Positions 8,349 through 15,727 of a stretch of DNA of 64,000 nt are shown here, piece by piece; positions within the stretch are counted from its first letter, which is position 1; each line of letters starts with the position of its first letter. The DNA lies in NCBI GenBank assembly GCA_035295125.1, contig DATGJP010000043.1, positions 62,001 through 126,000 on the forward strand. Reading direction: 5' to 3'. This DNA is from JAICMB01 sp035295125. Lineage in GTDB: Bacteria > Acidobacteriota > Terriglobia > Bryobacterales > Bryobacteraceae. The position numbers and the translations under genes are program-made. The notes under the pieces are model-generated. The model did not search any database. It worked only from the letters and a program-made list of their open reading frames with translations, and had not been told where the DNA came from.

Positions 8349-8387
8349 GCAAGGTAGCGCCAACTTTAGGCGGTAACTCGACCTTGC
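8349..8387. promoter_or_regulatory. inverted repeat in nikR-nikM intergenic region
   Basis: The 103-bp divergent spacer between nikR and nikMN holds an inverted repeat GCAAGGT (8349-8355) / ACCTTGC (8381-8387) with a 25-nt gap. It is well placed to be a NikR operator controlling both directions. It does not match the known E. coli, Helicobacter or Geobacter NikR half-sites, so this is inference from position and symmetry. Confidence 0.4.
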
Positions 8388-8437
8388 GAGTACGCACACG
8401 TTTTGTAAATTCGTGATACTGTTGGGATAACGATCGC

Positions 8438-9352
8438 ATGCACATTCCGGACAACTTCTTGTCCACACCGGTCTGGGCCTCCTTGGATGTCGTAAGCGTC
8501 CCGGCGTTCGGCCTGATGGCCCGCGCAGCCAATCGTGACATAGAAGAAGCGCGCATCCCGCTGCTCGGCGTCATGGGCGCCTTCGTTTTTGCCGCGCAGA
8601 TGATCAATTTCCCGGTCGGCCTGGGAACCAGCGGCCACCTGGTCGGCGGAGCACTGCTTGCCTTCATCCTCGGACCGGCATACGCATCGATCACGATGAC
8701 CGCCATCCTCCTGGTGCAGGCTTTCATCTTCCAGGATGGAGGCGTGCTGGCGCTCGGCGCCAACGTCTTCAATATGGCGATTGCGGGTGTACTAGCAGGT
8801 TACTTGCCGTATCAGCTCTGGGGCAACGGGTCGCGCCGGAAACTGGCGATTTTTTCGGGTGCATTTCTTTCTGTGCTCGTCAGTGCAGCGCTCGCACTCA
8901 CCGAATTGCTCATCTCCGGCGTCGCCATGCAGAAGACTGCAATCGGCGTCTCGCTCGGGCTGTTCGTGGTCAGCGCGGTTCTGGAGGGCGCCATCACGCT
9001 GGCTGTTCTACAGGCCATTGAGCGTCTGAATCCCTCGTGGACGCAAAGCCCCGCAACTTCCGGACGTCGAGCCCTGGGCGCGATCGCCGGCTTCGCCATT
9101 CTCCTCGCCGCGGTGGGGTTCATTTTCGCCTCGGCCGCGCCGGACGGTCTTCAGAAGATCGGAATTCAATTGGGCATCGCGACGCAAACCGCTTTTCACG
9201 CCCCGCTTGCCGACTACGACTTGCCGTTCTGGTCCTCCAGTTGGGGCCGCCGGGCCGCCGCCGGGCTTGCCGGATTGCTCCTGATCTTTGGCGCCTGCGC
9301 TCTCATCGGCCGCATGCTAGGGCGGCGGAGTGACGCCAAATGCACCACGTAG
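8438..9352 (+). CDS. nikM: ECF nickel importer substrate-binding subunit NikMN (CbiM family)
   Basis: The 304-residue protein starts MHIPD, the conserved CbiM/NikM N-terminus in which the amino terminus and His2 bind the metal; His67, the other ligand seen in NikM structures, is also present (SGHLVGG). About seven membrane helices make up the M part. The C-terminal 90 residues carry another hydrophobic helix, PDGLQKIG and a final helix, resembling the N component, so M and N appear fused. Together with the Q and O genes it forms a group I ECF transporter. Nickel rather than cobalt is inferred from the adjacent nikR. Confidence 0.9.
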   Translation: MHIPDNFLSTPVWASLDVVSVPAFGLMARAANRDIEEARIPLLGVMGAFVFAAQMINFPVGLGTSGHLVGGALLAFILGPAYASITMTAILLVQAFIFQDGGVLALGANVFNMAIAGVLAGYLPYQLWGNGSRRKLAIFSGAFLSVLVSAALALTELLISGVAMQKTAIGVSLGLFVVSAVLEGAITLAVLQAIERLNPSWTQSPATSGRRALGAIAGFAILLAAVGFIFASAAPDGLQKIGIQLGIATQTAFHAPLADYDLPFWSSSWGRRAAAGLAGLLLIFGACALIGRMLGRRSDAKCTT

Positions 9353-10062
9353 TCCTGGAGCAGTGGAGCCGGGGCCGCAGTGTTGTACATGATCTGGATG
9401 CCCGCGCCAAGAGCCTGGTTCTGCTCGTATTCCTGGTTGTGATCACGACAACGCCGCCGGACGCCGCTCTTCAAATGCTGACGTATTTCGGCTTGCTGCT
9501 GGTGGGACTGGCGGCCGCGTGTCTGCCGATCCCGAGCGTTCTTGCCCGTGCGACAGTGGTGCTGCCATTCTCGGCCACGTTCGCGGCCGTGTCCTGGCTG
9601 GCGGGCGATCGCATGCGAGCGCTTGGTCTCGTCGAGAAAACATACCTGTCGGCGATCGCCGTTCTCCTGGTCGCGGGCACGACGCCGCTTCCGGCTCTCT
9701 TGAATGGCTTCGAGGCGCTCGGCGTTCCCCGCGTTTTGACGTCGGTGGTGCAGTTCCTCTATCGATACCTGTTCGTGATCTCCGAACAGGCCCAGCATAT
9801 GCGAGTGGCCGCCGCGAGCCGCGCCGGGCTGCGTAAGTCGACCCGCAAATCGCGTTTCCAACTGGCGGCGGGAGCACTCGGTGTCCTCTTCGCCCGGTCG
9901 TACATGCGAGCCGACGGGATTCACCGCGCCATGCAGTCACGGGGCTTTCGCGGCCGGTTGCCGATGGGTCATCCGCCTCACTTCCGGGTCGCCGACGCTG
10001 CATTCGCCGTGGCAGCTATTGCATTGGTGGTTGGAATACGAGCGTTGCCATGGACTTCCTGA
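9340..10062 (+). CDS. nikQ: ECF transporter transmembrane (T) component, CbiQ/NikQ
   Basis: The 240-residue membrane protein has an early DLDARAKSLVLLVFLVV segment typical of CbiQ and a central long helix region with AASRAGLR and a later MHRAMQSRGFRGRL-like coupling motif (IHRAMQSRGF), which contacts the ATPases. It overlaps nikMN by 13 nt and nikO by 13 nt, so the operon is tightly translated. It connects the substrate-binding unit to the ATPase. Confidence 0.93.
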   Translation: MHHVVLEQWSRGRSVVHDLDARAKSLVLLVFLVVITTTPPDAALQMLTYFGLLLVGLAAACLPIPSVLARATVVLPFSATFAAVSWLAGDRMRALGLVEKTYLSAIAVLLVAGTTPLPALLNGFEALGVPRVLTSVVQFLYRYLFVISEQAQHMRVAAASRAGLRKSTRKSRFQLAAGALGVLFARSYMRADGIHRAMQSRGFRGRLPMGHPPHFRVADAAFAVAAIALVVGIRALPWTS

Positions 10063-10781
10063 TCCACGTCTCCAATCTGCGTTATCAGTACGAGGATGGG
10101 ACGAAGGCCCTCGACGGCGTGAACTTTCACCTCTTTCCCGGCGAAACCGTCGCTGTTCTGGGAGCCAATGGTTCAGGCAAAACCACGTTTGTTTTGCATT
10201 TGAATGGCCTACTCGCCGGAAAAGGGGAGGTGCGCGTCTGCGGGATGCATCTCGCCAAGGACAATCTCGCCGAAGTGCGTTCGAAGGTCGGCATGGTGTT
10301 TCAGGATTCCGACGAACAGCTTTTCATGCCCAGCGTCCTGGAGGATGTGGCGTTCGGGCCAATGAACCTCGGCATGAACCGCATGGAGGCGCTCATTAAG
10401 GCGACCGGCGTGTTGCGCGAAGTTGGAATGGAGCATGCCCTCGACAAGGCTCCTTACCATCTTAGCGCCGGCGAGAAGAAGCGTGTCGCGCTCGCTGGGG
10501 TGCTGGCCATGAATCCCGAGATTCTGGTTCTCGATGAGCCCACTACTTATCTCGACCCGCCCGCTCAGCGGAACCTGGTCGCGCTCCTGCAGAGGCTACC
10601 CCAGGCCAAGCTGATCGTGACTCATGACGTGAATTTCGCGGCGGCTCTCGCCACGAGAGCCGTTTTCTTTGAGAAGGGGCGGCTGGTGGCGGACGGTCCG
10701 GTTGCGGAGGTCATTCAACGCTACGACTGGAACCTTACGGTGGGTCCGGCTGCCAGCTTCGTGCAACGTAGTCTTTCGTAA
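10050..10781 (+). CDS. nikO: ECF transporter ATP-binding subunit, CbiO/NikO
   Basis: This 243-residue ABC ATPase has Walker A GANGSGKTT (38-46), a Q-loop MVFQDSDEQLF as in CbiO, signature LSAGEKKRVALAG, Walker B ILVLDEPT, and the H-loop histidine in IVTHD. It probably works as a homodimer that powers the NikMN-Q importer. It is the last gene of the operon; a stretch of palindromic repeats follows. Confidence 0.94.
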   Translation: MDFLIHVSNLRYQYEDGTKALDGVNFHLFPGETVAVLGANGSGKTTFVLHLNGLLAGKGEVRVCGMHLAKDNLAEVRSKVGMVFQDSDEQLFMPSVLEDVAFGPMNLGMNRMEALIKATGVLREVGMEHALDKAPYHLSAGEKKRVALAGVLAMNPEILVLDEPTTYLDPPAQRNLVALLQRLPQAKLIVTHDVNFAAALATRAVFFEKGRLVADGPVAEVIQRYDWNLTVGPAASFVQRSLS

Positions 10782-10831
10782 TATTCGGTTTGGAGTATGT
10801 GGAAGACGGCAGGTTTGATTGAGCCTGTAAT

Positions 10832-10932
10832 GCAGGCTGTTAGCCTGCGGCGGGTTGTTAACCCGCCTGCCCGAGATTGTACGGCGCGGTTTCCAATGGC
10901 AGGCGAAACCGCCTGCTTCACCCTTCCACTTC
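10832..10932. repeat. palindromic intergenic repeat cluster, copy C
   Basis: Three perfect hairpins lie in a row: 10832-10848 (GCAGGCT/AGCCTGC, 3-nt loop), 10849-10867 (GGCGGGTT/AACCCGCC, 3-nt loop) and 10899-10916 (GCAGGCG/CGCCTGC, AAAC loop). The last one and its tail CTTCACCCTTCCAC recur at 36792-36824 and partly at 22384-22412. It lies between the end of nikO and the end of the convergent VOC gene and may also act as a bidirectional transcription end. Confidence 0.8.
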
Positions 10933-10984
10933 GGGCCTCACTCCAAATAAGCGACATTGGCTGAAGCCGTCCGTGCTGTGGGCG

Positions 10985-11329
10985 TCAGCCCTTCTTCAGC
11001 AGCCCGATGGTATTCCCATCGATATCCGCAAACCAGGCGAACGTCCCGGTAGGAATCTTCACCGGCGGAACCAGCATCTTTCCGCCTAACGCCGTCGCCT
11101 TGTCCAGGTAAGCCTGAACATCATCCACCTCGACGTAAAAAATCGTGTAGTGCAACGGCTCGTGCCCGAGCGACGTCATGTGCCCTGGAATGCCCGACTG
11201 GCTCCCGGTATCGATAGTCGCCGCCGGACCACCCCGTTGCATCTGCCACCCGAACAACTCACTGAAAAATTGTTCCGTCTTGGCGATGTCCCTGCATCCG
11301 ATCTCAAAGTGTACAACTGGATGTGCCAT
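10985..11329 (-). CDS. VOC family protein (cytoplasmic)
   Basis: The 114-residue single VOC module starts MAHPVVHFEIGCRDIAKTE and ends GNTIGLLKKG. This is the small glyoxalase/bleomycin-resistance type with two paired beta-alpha-beta-beta-beta units. ATG 11329 is chosen because a strong AAGGAGAG ribosome site sits 5-12 nt upstream; the open frame continues to 11437 but overlaps the AraC gene. It probably lies in an operon with the AraC-type regulator upstream (59-nt gap). Substrate unknown. Confidence 0.88.
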   Translation of the reverse strand: MAHPVVHFEIGCRDIAKTEQFFSELFGWQMQRGGPAATIDTGSQSGIPGHMTSLGHEPLHYTIFYVEVDDVQAYLDKATALGGKMLVPPVKIPTGTFAWFADIDGNTIGLLKKG

Positions 11330-11388
11330 ATTCTCTCCTTGCTGAGTTTTTCGCGATTGTGAACACAAAGGCAGCGCGGCGACGAGCG

Positions 11389-12369
11389 TCAAGGCCGCAC
11401 GACGGGTATACAAGCCTGTAGGTCGAAAGTCTCCCAACCGATTTCCTCCGGAAGTCGAACGAATAGCTCCATAGCCGGCCGGTCCGCCGGCTCAAACCTG
11501 ACGGACGGCAGCCACACCCGATACAGATAATTCCAGGCGCGATCCACATGGCCAAGGTCGCCGATGCAATGGACCGTCGCAACATCCTGCACCTCAAAAT
11601 CCCGAATACTGAAGCCCCGGCTCCCGCACTCCGAACGTCCGGGAAGCGGGCGGTCCACCACAGGACGCCGTCGCGACCGCACAATCTCCCCCAGCACGCC
11701 AACTCCTCCAGCCTGCTTCGGGAAAGCAACGCCCATGTCATAGCGGCACTTCTCCGACGGCGTCACAGCCGGATCATCCAGAGACATCCCGATAAAAACA
11801 ATGTCGCCGATATCGGTCTGCCTCTCCGCCAGCCACGCGAGCAGCGCGTGATACGCGTCCACGAGGCGCGAGTTGCCATACGGCGAGAATACCCTGATAT
11901 AGACGAAGCGGAACGCATCCAGACACCCAACCCGCACCCGAACCTTCGAAGCTTTCTTCCAACTCTCGAGCTCCTCTAAAGGGTAAAAGGAAAGCCCTTC
12001 CGGCGCTTGGCAAATCTTGCTTTTTTCAAGCGGGCTGCGGCGATCCCAGGAACTCGCGGTGCGATTGAAATGGTTCTTGAAGGCTCGCGAGAACTCCGCA
12101 GTCCCGGGAAAGCCGACCTCGATCGCGACGTCTGTAATCCGCTTCCGTGGCGACGTCTTCATGAGCATCGCCGCCCTCTCCAGCCGGACGCGCCGGACAT
12201 GACTGTTCAGCGTCTCGCCCGTCACCGCCTGGAAGATGCGATGAAAGTGATAGCGCGAGAAGCAACCGATGCGGGACAACCGGTCGAGTGAAAGCTCGCT
12301 ATCGAGGTGCTCGCCAATGTAATCGAGCACGAGATTCACACGCTCGGGATGGTGACCGTTCCCCGCCAC
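11389..12369 (-). CDS. AraC-family regulator with GyrI-like effector domain
   Basis: 326 residues. Residues 8-105 contain the two AraC helix-turn-helix units (LSLDRLSRIGCFSRYHFHRIF and ITDVAIEVGFPGTAEFSRAFK). Residues about 140-325 look like a GyrI/Rob-type small-molecule-binding domain (VRVGCLDAFRFVYIRVFSPYG; late MELFVRLPEE). Such proteins activate detoxification genes on binding hydrophobic ligands. The GTG start abuts a GGAGG, so the exact start is uncertain. The VOC gene downstream is the natural target or partner. The 12370-12612 gap holds no gene I can support. Confidence 0.9.
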   Translation of the reverse strand: MAGNGHHPERVNLVLDYIGEHLDSELSLDRLSRIGCFSRYHFHRIFQAVTGETLNSHVRRVRLERAAMLMKTSPRKRITDVAIEVGFPGTAEFSRAFKNHFNRTASSWDRRSPLEKSKICQAPEGLSFYPLEELESWKKASKVRVRVGCLDAFRFVYIRVFSPYGNSRLVDAYHALLAWLAERQTDIGDIVFIGMSLDDPAVTPSEKCRYDMGVAFPKQAGGVGVLGEIVRSRRRPVVDRPLPGRSECGSRGFSIRDFEVQDVATVHCIGDLGHVDRAWNYLYRVWLPSVRFEPADRPAMELFVRLPEEIGWETFDLQACIPVVRP

Positions 12370-12612
12370 CCTCCAAATATATCCGAGTCACGGCTGGCCG
12401 ATTCGTGCCTTCCCGCTCACGGACGAGCCATTCACACAACCGAACAACTCGGCCACTAAACGACCCAATTCGGCAGGTTTCACGCGGCACTCCTCCGATT
12501 TCAATTTGTCCGACACCGGAGGAGATCCGGAAGCGGCCTACTCGAGCGTTGTATCTTCCAGTGTCTTCGAAACACTTGAAACCAAGGCGCGCTTAGGGCG
12601 CACCCTCGCGGC

Positions 12613-13605
12613 TTATCGTGTATCCGCTACCCTGTGGGCTGCTTCGGGATTGACAACATGGATGGGCGTCCCCGCGCGAAACGCCACCACCTGGTCAAAA
12701 ATGTCGGAGAATTGAAGCTCATATTCATCTCGAGTAACGTACCCGATATGAGGTGTGCAGACGACGTTGTCCATCGCCAGGAGTGGATCGGCGCCACCCG
12801 CGCGGAGCGGCTCCTGTTCAAAAACATCGACTGCGGCCATGCCGGGACGGCCTTGCTGAAGCGACTCGATCAGTGCGCCCGGCTCGATCAAACCCGCCCT
12901 GCTGGTATTGACCAACAACGCTGTTTCCTTCATGCGCCCCAGGTCGGTTGAGGTCACGATCCCACGCGTCGCATCCACCAGCCGCAAGTGCAGCGAAACG
13001 ATGTCGCAACTCTCGAGGAACGCCTCCTTCGAAGATGCCACCGGGTAACCGTCCGCTTGGGCACGCGCACGTGAAGCCTCCCGCGCCCAGACCAGCACTT
13101 TCATGCCAAATGCCTTGCCATACCCGGCGACCGTTTCACCGATTCGTCCGTACCCATAAATACCCAGCGTTTGACCGCGCAGGCTGCGGCCCACGCCAGT
13201 CTGCCACACACCGGCCTTCAAAGCGGCCATCTGCTGCGGAATCTGCCGCATTGCCGCCAGAATCAGTCCCCAAGTAAGCTCAGCGGTGGCATAGGAAGGC
13301 GTCCCAGCATGCATATTGGATGACACGATAACCCCGCACCGCGTACACGCGTCGATATCGATATGCGGATAAACGCTTCTCTGGCTGATCAGCCGCAACT
13401 TCGGAAGCCTTTCCAGTAATGGCGCGGTGATTTTGGTTCGTTCGCGGATCAGGACCAGCGCCTCGGTTTCCTTGAGCCGGGTTGTCAGCACCTCGAGATC
13501 CTCGACGTGGTCGTTCCATATTTCGACCTCGTATCCATCGAACGTTCGAAAACAATCGAGCGTTCGAAGCGTATCGAAATAGTCGTCCAGGATGGAGACT
13601 TTCAT
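12613..13605 (-). CDS. D-2-hydroxyacid dehydrogenase (SerA/PdxB superfamily)
   Basis: The 330-residue NAD-dependent dehydrogenase has the Rossmann motif LGIYGYGRIGETVA, the substrate-binding/catalytic Arg in LLVNTSRAGLIE, the Glu in DVFEQEPL and the catalytic His in CTPHIGYVT. It interconverts 2-oxo acids and D-2-hydroxy acids; which one cannot be told from sequence alone. It lacks the ACT domain of full-length SerA. Its ATG overlaps the stop of the small upstream gene by 4 nt (ATGA), so the two are coupled. Confidence 0.9.
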   Translation of the reverse strand: MKVSILDDYFDTLRTLDCFRTFDGYEVEIWNDHVEDLEVLTTRLKETEALVLIRERTKITAPLLERLPKLRLISQRSVYPHIDIDACTRCGVIVSSNMHAGTPSYATAELTWGLILAAMRQIPQQMAALKAGVWQTGVGRSLRGQTLGIYGYGRIGETVAGYGKAFGMKVLVWAREASRARAQADGYPVASSKEAFLESCDIVSLHLRLVDATRGIVTSTDLGRMKETALLVNTSRAGLIEPGALIESLQQGRPGMAAVDVFEQEPLRAGGADPLLAMDNVVCTPHIGYVTRDEYELQFSDIFDQVVAFRAGTPIHVVNPEAAHRVADTR

Positions 13606-13841
13606 GCGATGCGGTCCGGTCTCATCTTGTGGAGAAGCTCAAGACCTGCCGGCGTAACATGAACGCGCGATCGATCGCGTCCATTCTCGACGTGAACCAA
13701 CCCGCGATCCGTTGCATCCTCCCAAACCGGGAGACGCGGACACGACGTCCGCCAGGCATCCATCGTTTCTTCATACGTTCGATTCTTACCGGAGAGCCAC
13801 TCCAGCAAATCGAGAATAAGGGCATCCACGGTCTCCGTCAC
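13602..13841 (-). CDS. small conserved protein, winged-helix-like
   Basis: About 79 residues from a GTG at 13841. The sequence ETVDALILDLLEWL...YEETMDAWRTSCPRLPVWEDA...VHVTPAGLELL resembles a widespread uncharacterised bacterial family with a predicted winged-helix fold, ending in the 'TPAG' turn seen in PadR/MarR-like proteins. It overlaps the dehydrogenase start by 4 nt. Function unknown; a small regulator or partner of the dehydrogenase is possible. Confidence 0.7.
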   Translation of the reverse strand: MTETVDALILDLLEWLSGKNRTYEETMDAWRTSCPRLPVWEDATDRGLVHVENGRDRSRVHVTPAGLELLHKMRPDRIA

Positions 13842-13874
13842 GGTTTTTATTCTAGCCGTCTCGGTGTCACCGGT

Positions 13875-13901
13875 TTGAGACGTCGGCAGGGCCGTTATAA
13901 T
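13875..13901 (+). promoter_or_regulatory. sigma70-type promoter for the PQQ/cytochrome gene
   Basis: A perfect -10 box TATAAT at 13896-13901 is preceded by TTGAGA at 13875-13880 (15-nt spacer). Transcription would begin about 12 nt before the ATG at 13920, giving a very short leader. The -35 spacing is short, so only the -10 element is clear. Confidence 0.55.
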
Positions 13902-13919
13902 AGTCCCCAAACACCTTTG

Positions 13920-15725
13920 ATGCAACGAATCTTGACACTATTGGTTTGTTCCGCGGGCTTGGCCGCCGCGCAAGAAGGGCAGGCGCTGTTTCAGAAGAAC
14001 TGCGCCATGTGCCACAAGCCCGGCGGCGAGAACCGCACTCCGACCCCAGATGTATTGGCGCAGTTGCCACCGCAAGCGATCGTCGCTGCCCTGGAAACCG
14101 GTTCGATGAAAGCGCAGGGTGCGGCATTGAGCGCCCCCGAACGGCTGGCCATAGCCAGGTTCCTGTCTAAGAGCACGACTGCCGAGCCCGTGAGCACCGA
14201 TGCGAATACATGCCCGTCGAAACCGCCTCTAACGAGCCTCGCCGGATGGAATGGCTGGGGCGTCGATCAGTCAAACTCACGATTCCAGCCGGCTGCCGCC
14301 GCCAGACTCACCGCCGACCAGGTCCCCAACCTCAAAGTGAAATGGGCGTTCGGATTCAAGGGCGGCGGGGGAGTCGTCTATGGGCAGCCGACCATTGCCG
14401 GAGGCCGCCTTTTCTTCGGCAGCGCCGACGGGACCATCTATTCGATGGATGCGCGCACCGGCTGCACCTATTGGACCTTCAAGGTGCCCAGCGCCGTACG
14501 AACCGCCATCACGCTGACGACGATGCCGAACAAGCGGTACGTCGCGTTTTTCGGAGACATCAAAGCCAACGTCTACGCGCTCGATGCCCAAACCGGCGAA
14601 CAGGTCTGGCAGATCAAGGTCGACGATCATCCGGTGGCGCGCATCACGGGAGCGCCGAAGCTTTACAAGGGCCGGCTGTATGTGCCGGTGTCCTCGATCG
14701 AGGAGGCTTCCGCGGGCAGCGCGAGCTACGCCTGCTGCAAATTCCGCGGCAGCGTCGTGGCGCTCGACGCCTCTACCGGTAAGCAGCTATGGAAGACCTA
14801 CAGCATCCCCGACGCGCCGTCGTCGACAGGCAAAAACTCCGCGGGCGCCGACCGTTTCGGACCTGCCGGAGCCGCGATCTGGGATTCGCCCACCATTGAT
14901 GAAAAACGCAAGCTGCTCTACGTGGGAACCGGCAACCAATACTCCGATCCGCCGTCGAAATACAGCGATGCGGTGCTGGCTCTCGATCTCGACACGGGGT
15001 CGATGAAATGGGCCAAGCAGTTGACTGGTGGTGATGGTTGGAATTTCTCCTGTATCTCCCCCAACAAGGCAAGTTGCCCCACTTCGCTCGGCGAAGACAC
15101 CGATATCGGATCGTCGCCGATCCTCCGCTCGGTGGGCCATGGCCACGACTTGCTGATCGTCGGACAGAAGTCGGGAGTTGTGTGGGGTCTCGATCCCGAC
15201 AAGCAAGGCGAGGTGGCCTGGAGCACGCGCATCGGAAAAGGCGGCGCGCTCGGCGGCATCATGTGGGGCTCCGCGGCGAGCGACGACACGGTGTACGTGC
15301 CCCTCTCGGATTTCGGCGGCTCCAAGATCGGCGAGTCGGGACTGAGCGGCGGCGGAATGTTTGCCATTAAGATCGCCAACGGCGAAAAGGTCTGGTATAC
15401 GCCTCCCGCCAAGCCCGCCTGCGCCGGCAAGATTGGATGCACCCCTTCGCAGATGGCCCCGGCAACGCTGATTCCCGGCGTGGTTTTCTCCGGTTCCATG
15501 GACGGGCATCTCCGCGCGTACTCGACCAAGGACGGTAGCGTGGTCTGGGACTTCGACACTCTACCCGAGTTTGCCACGGTTAACGGCGTAAAGGCGCACG
15601 GCGGTTCGCTCAGCGCAACCGGCCCGACAATCGCCGATGGGATGCTGTTCGTCAACTCCGGTTACGGAGCGTTGGGCGGCATGGCCGGCAACATCATGTT
15701 TGCGTTTTCGGTTGAAGGCAAGTAA
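13920..15725 (+). CDS. cytochrome c-linked PQQ-type beta-propeller dehydrogenase (polyvinyl-alcohol dehydrogenase-like)
   Basis: 601 residues from ATG 13920. A signal peptide (MQRILTLLVCSAGLAAAQ) is followed by a cytochrome c domain with heme motif CAMCH at 28-32. An eight-bladed quinoprotein-like propeller then follows, with repeated blades of the type LFFGSADGTIYSMDARTG and VYALDAQTGEQVWQ. A vicinal Cys pair (YACCKF) lies in the propeller. Related enzymes oxidise secondary alcohols such as polyvinyl alcohol and pass electrons to cytochrome c. Substrate here is unknown. Located in the periplasm. It is 2 nt before the GT2/methyltransferase gene. Confidence 0.88.
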   Translation: MQRILTLLVCSAGLAAAQEGQALFQKNCAMCHKPGGENRTPTPDVLAQLPPQAIVAALETGSMKAQGAALSAPERLAIARFLSKSTTAEPVSTDANTCPSKPPLTSLAGWNGWGVDQSNSRFQPAAAARLTADQVPNLKVKWAFGFKGGGGVVYGQPTIAGGRLFFGSADGTIYSMDARTGCTYWTFKVPSAVRTAITLTTMPNKRYVAFFGDIKANVYALDAQTGEQVWQIKVDDHPVARITGAPKLYKGRLYVPVSSIEEASAGSASYACCKFRGSVVALDASTGKQLWKTYSIPDAPSSTGKNSAGADRFGPAGAAIWDSPTIDEKRKLLYVGTGNQYSDPPSKYSDAVLALDLDTGSMKWAKQLTGGDGWNFSCISPNKASCPTSLGEDTDIGSSPILRSVGHGHDLLIVGQKSGVVWGLDPDKQGEVAWSTRIGKGGALGGIMWGSAASDDTVYVPLSDFGGSKIGESGLSGGGMFAIKIANGEKVWYTPPAKPACAGKIGCTPSQMAPATLIPGVVFSGSMDGHLRAYSTKDGSVVWDFDTLPEFATVNGVKAHGGSLSATGPTIADGMLFVNSGYGALGGMAGNIMFAFSVEGK

Positions 15726-15727
15726 AC

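Noticed and set aside
7918..8772. Extended NikR frame of 284 codons
   Set aside because: The N-terminal part overlaps the divergent nikMN gene and lacks homology; NikR begins at 8334.
10832..10932. CRISPR-like array from repeated hairpins
   Set aside because: The units are not regularly spaced, spacers are absent and no cas genes are present.
12388..12516. Possible 42-residue protein on the minus strand starting VSDKLKSEECRVKP
   Set aside because: Too short, no ribosome site of note, no homology or partner; may be chance in the AraC-dehydrogenase gap.
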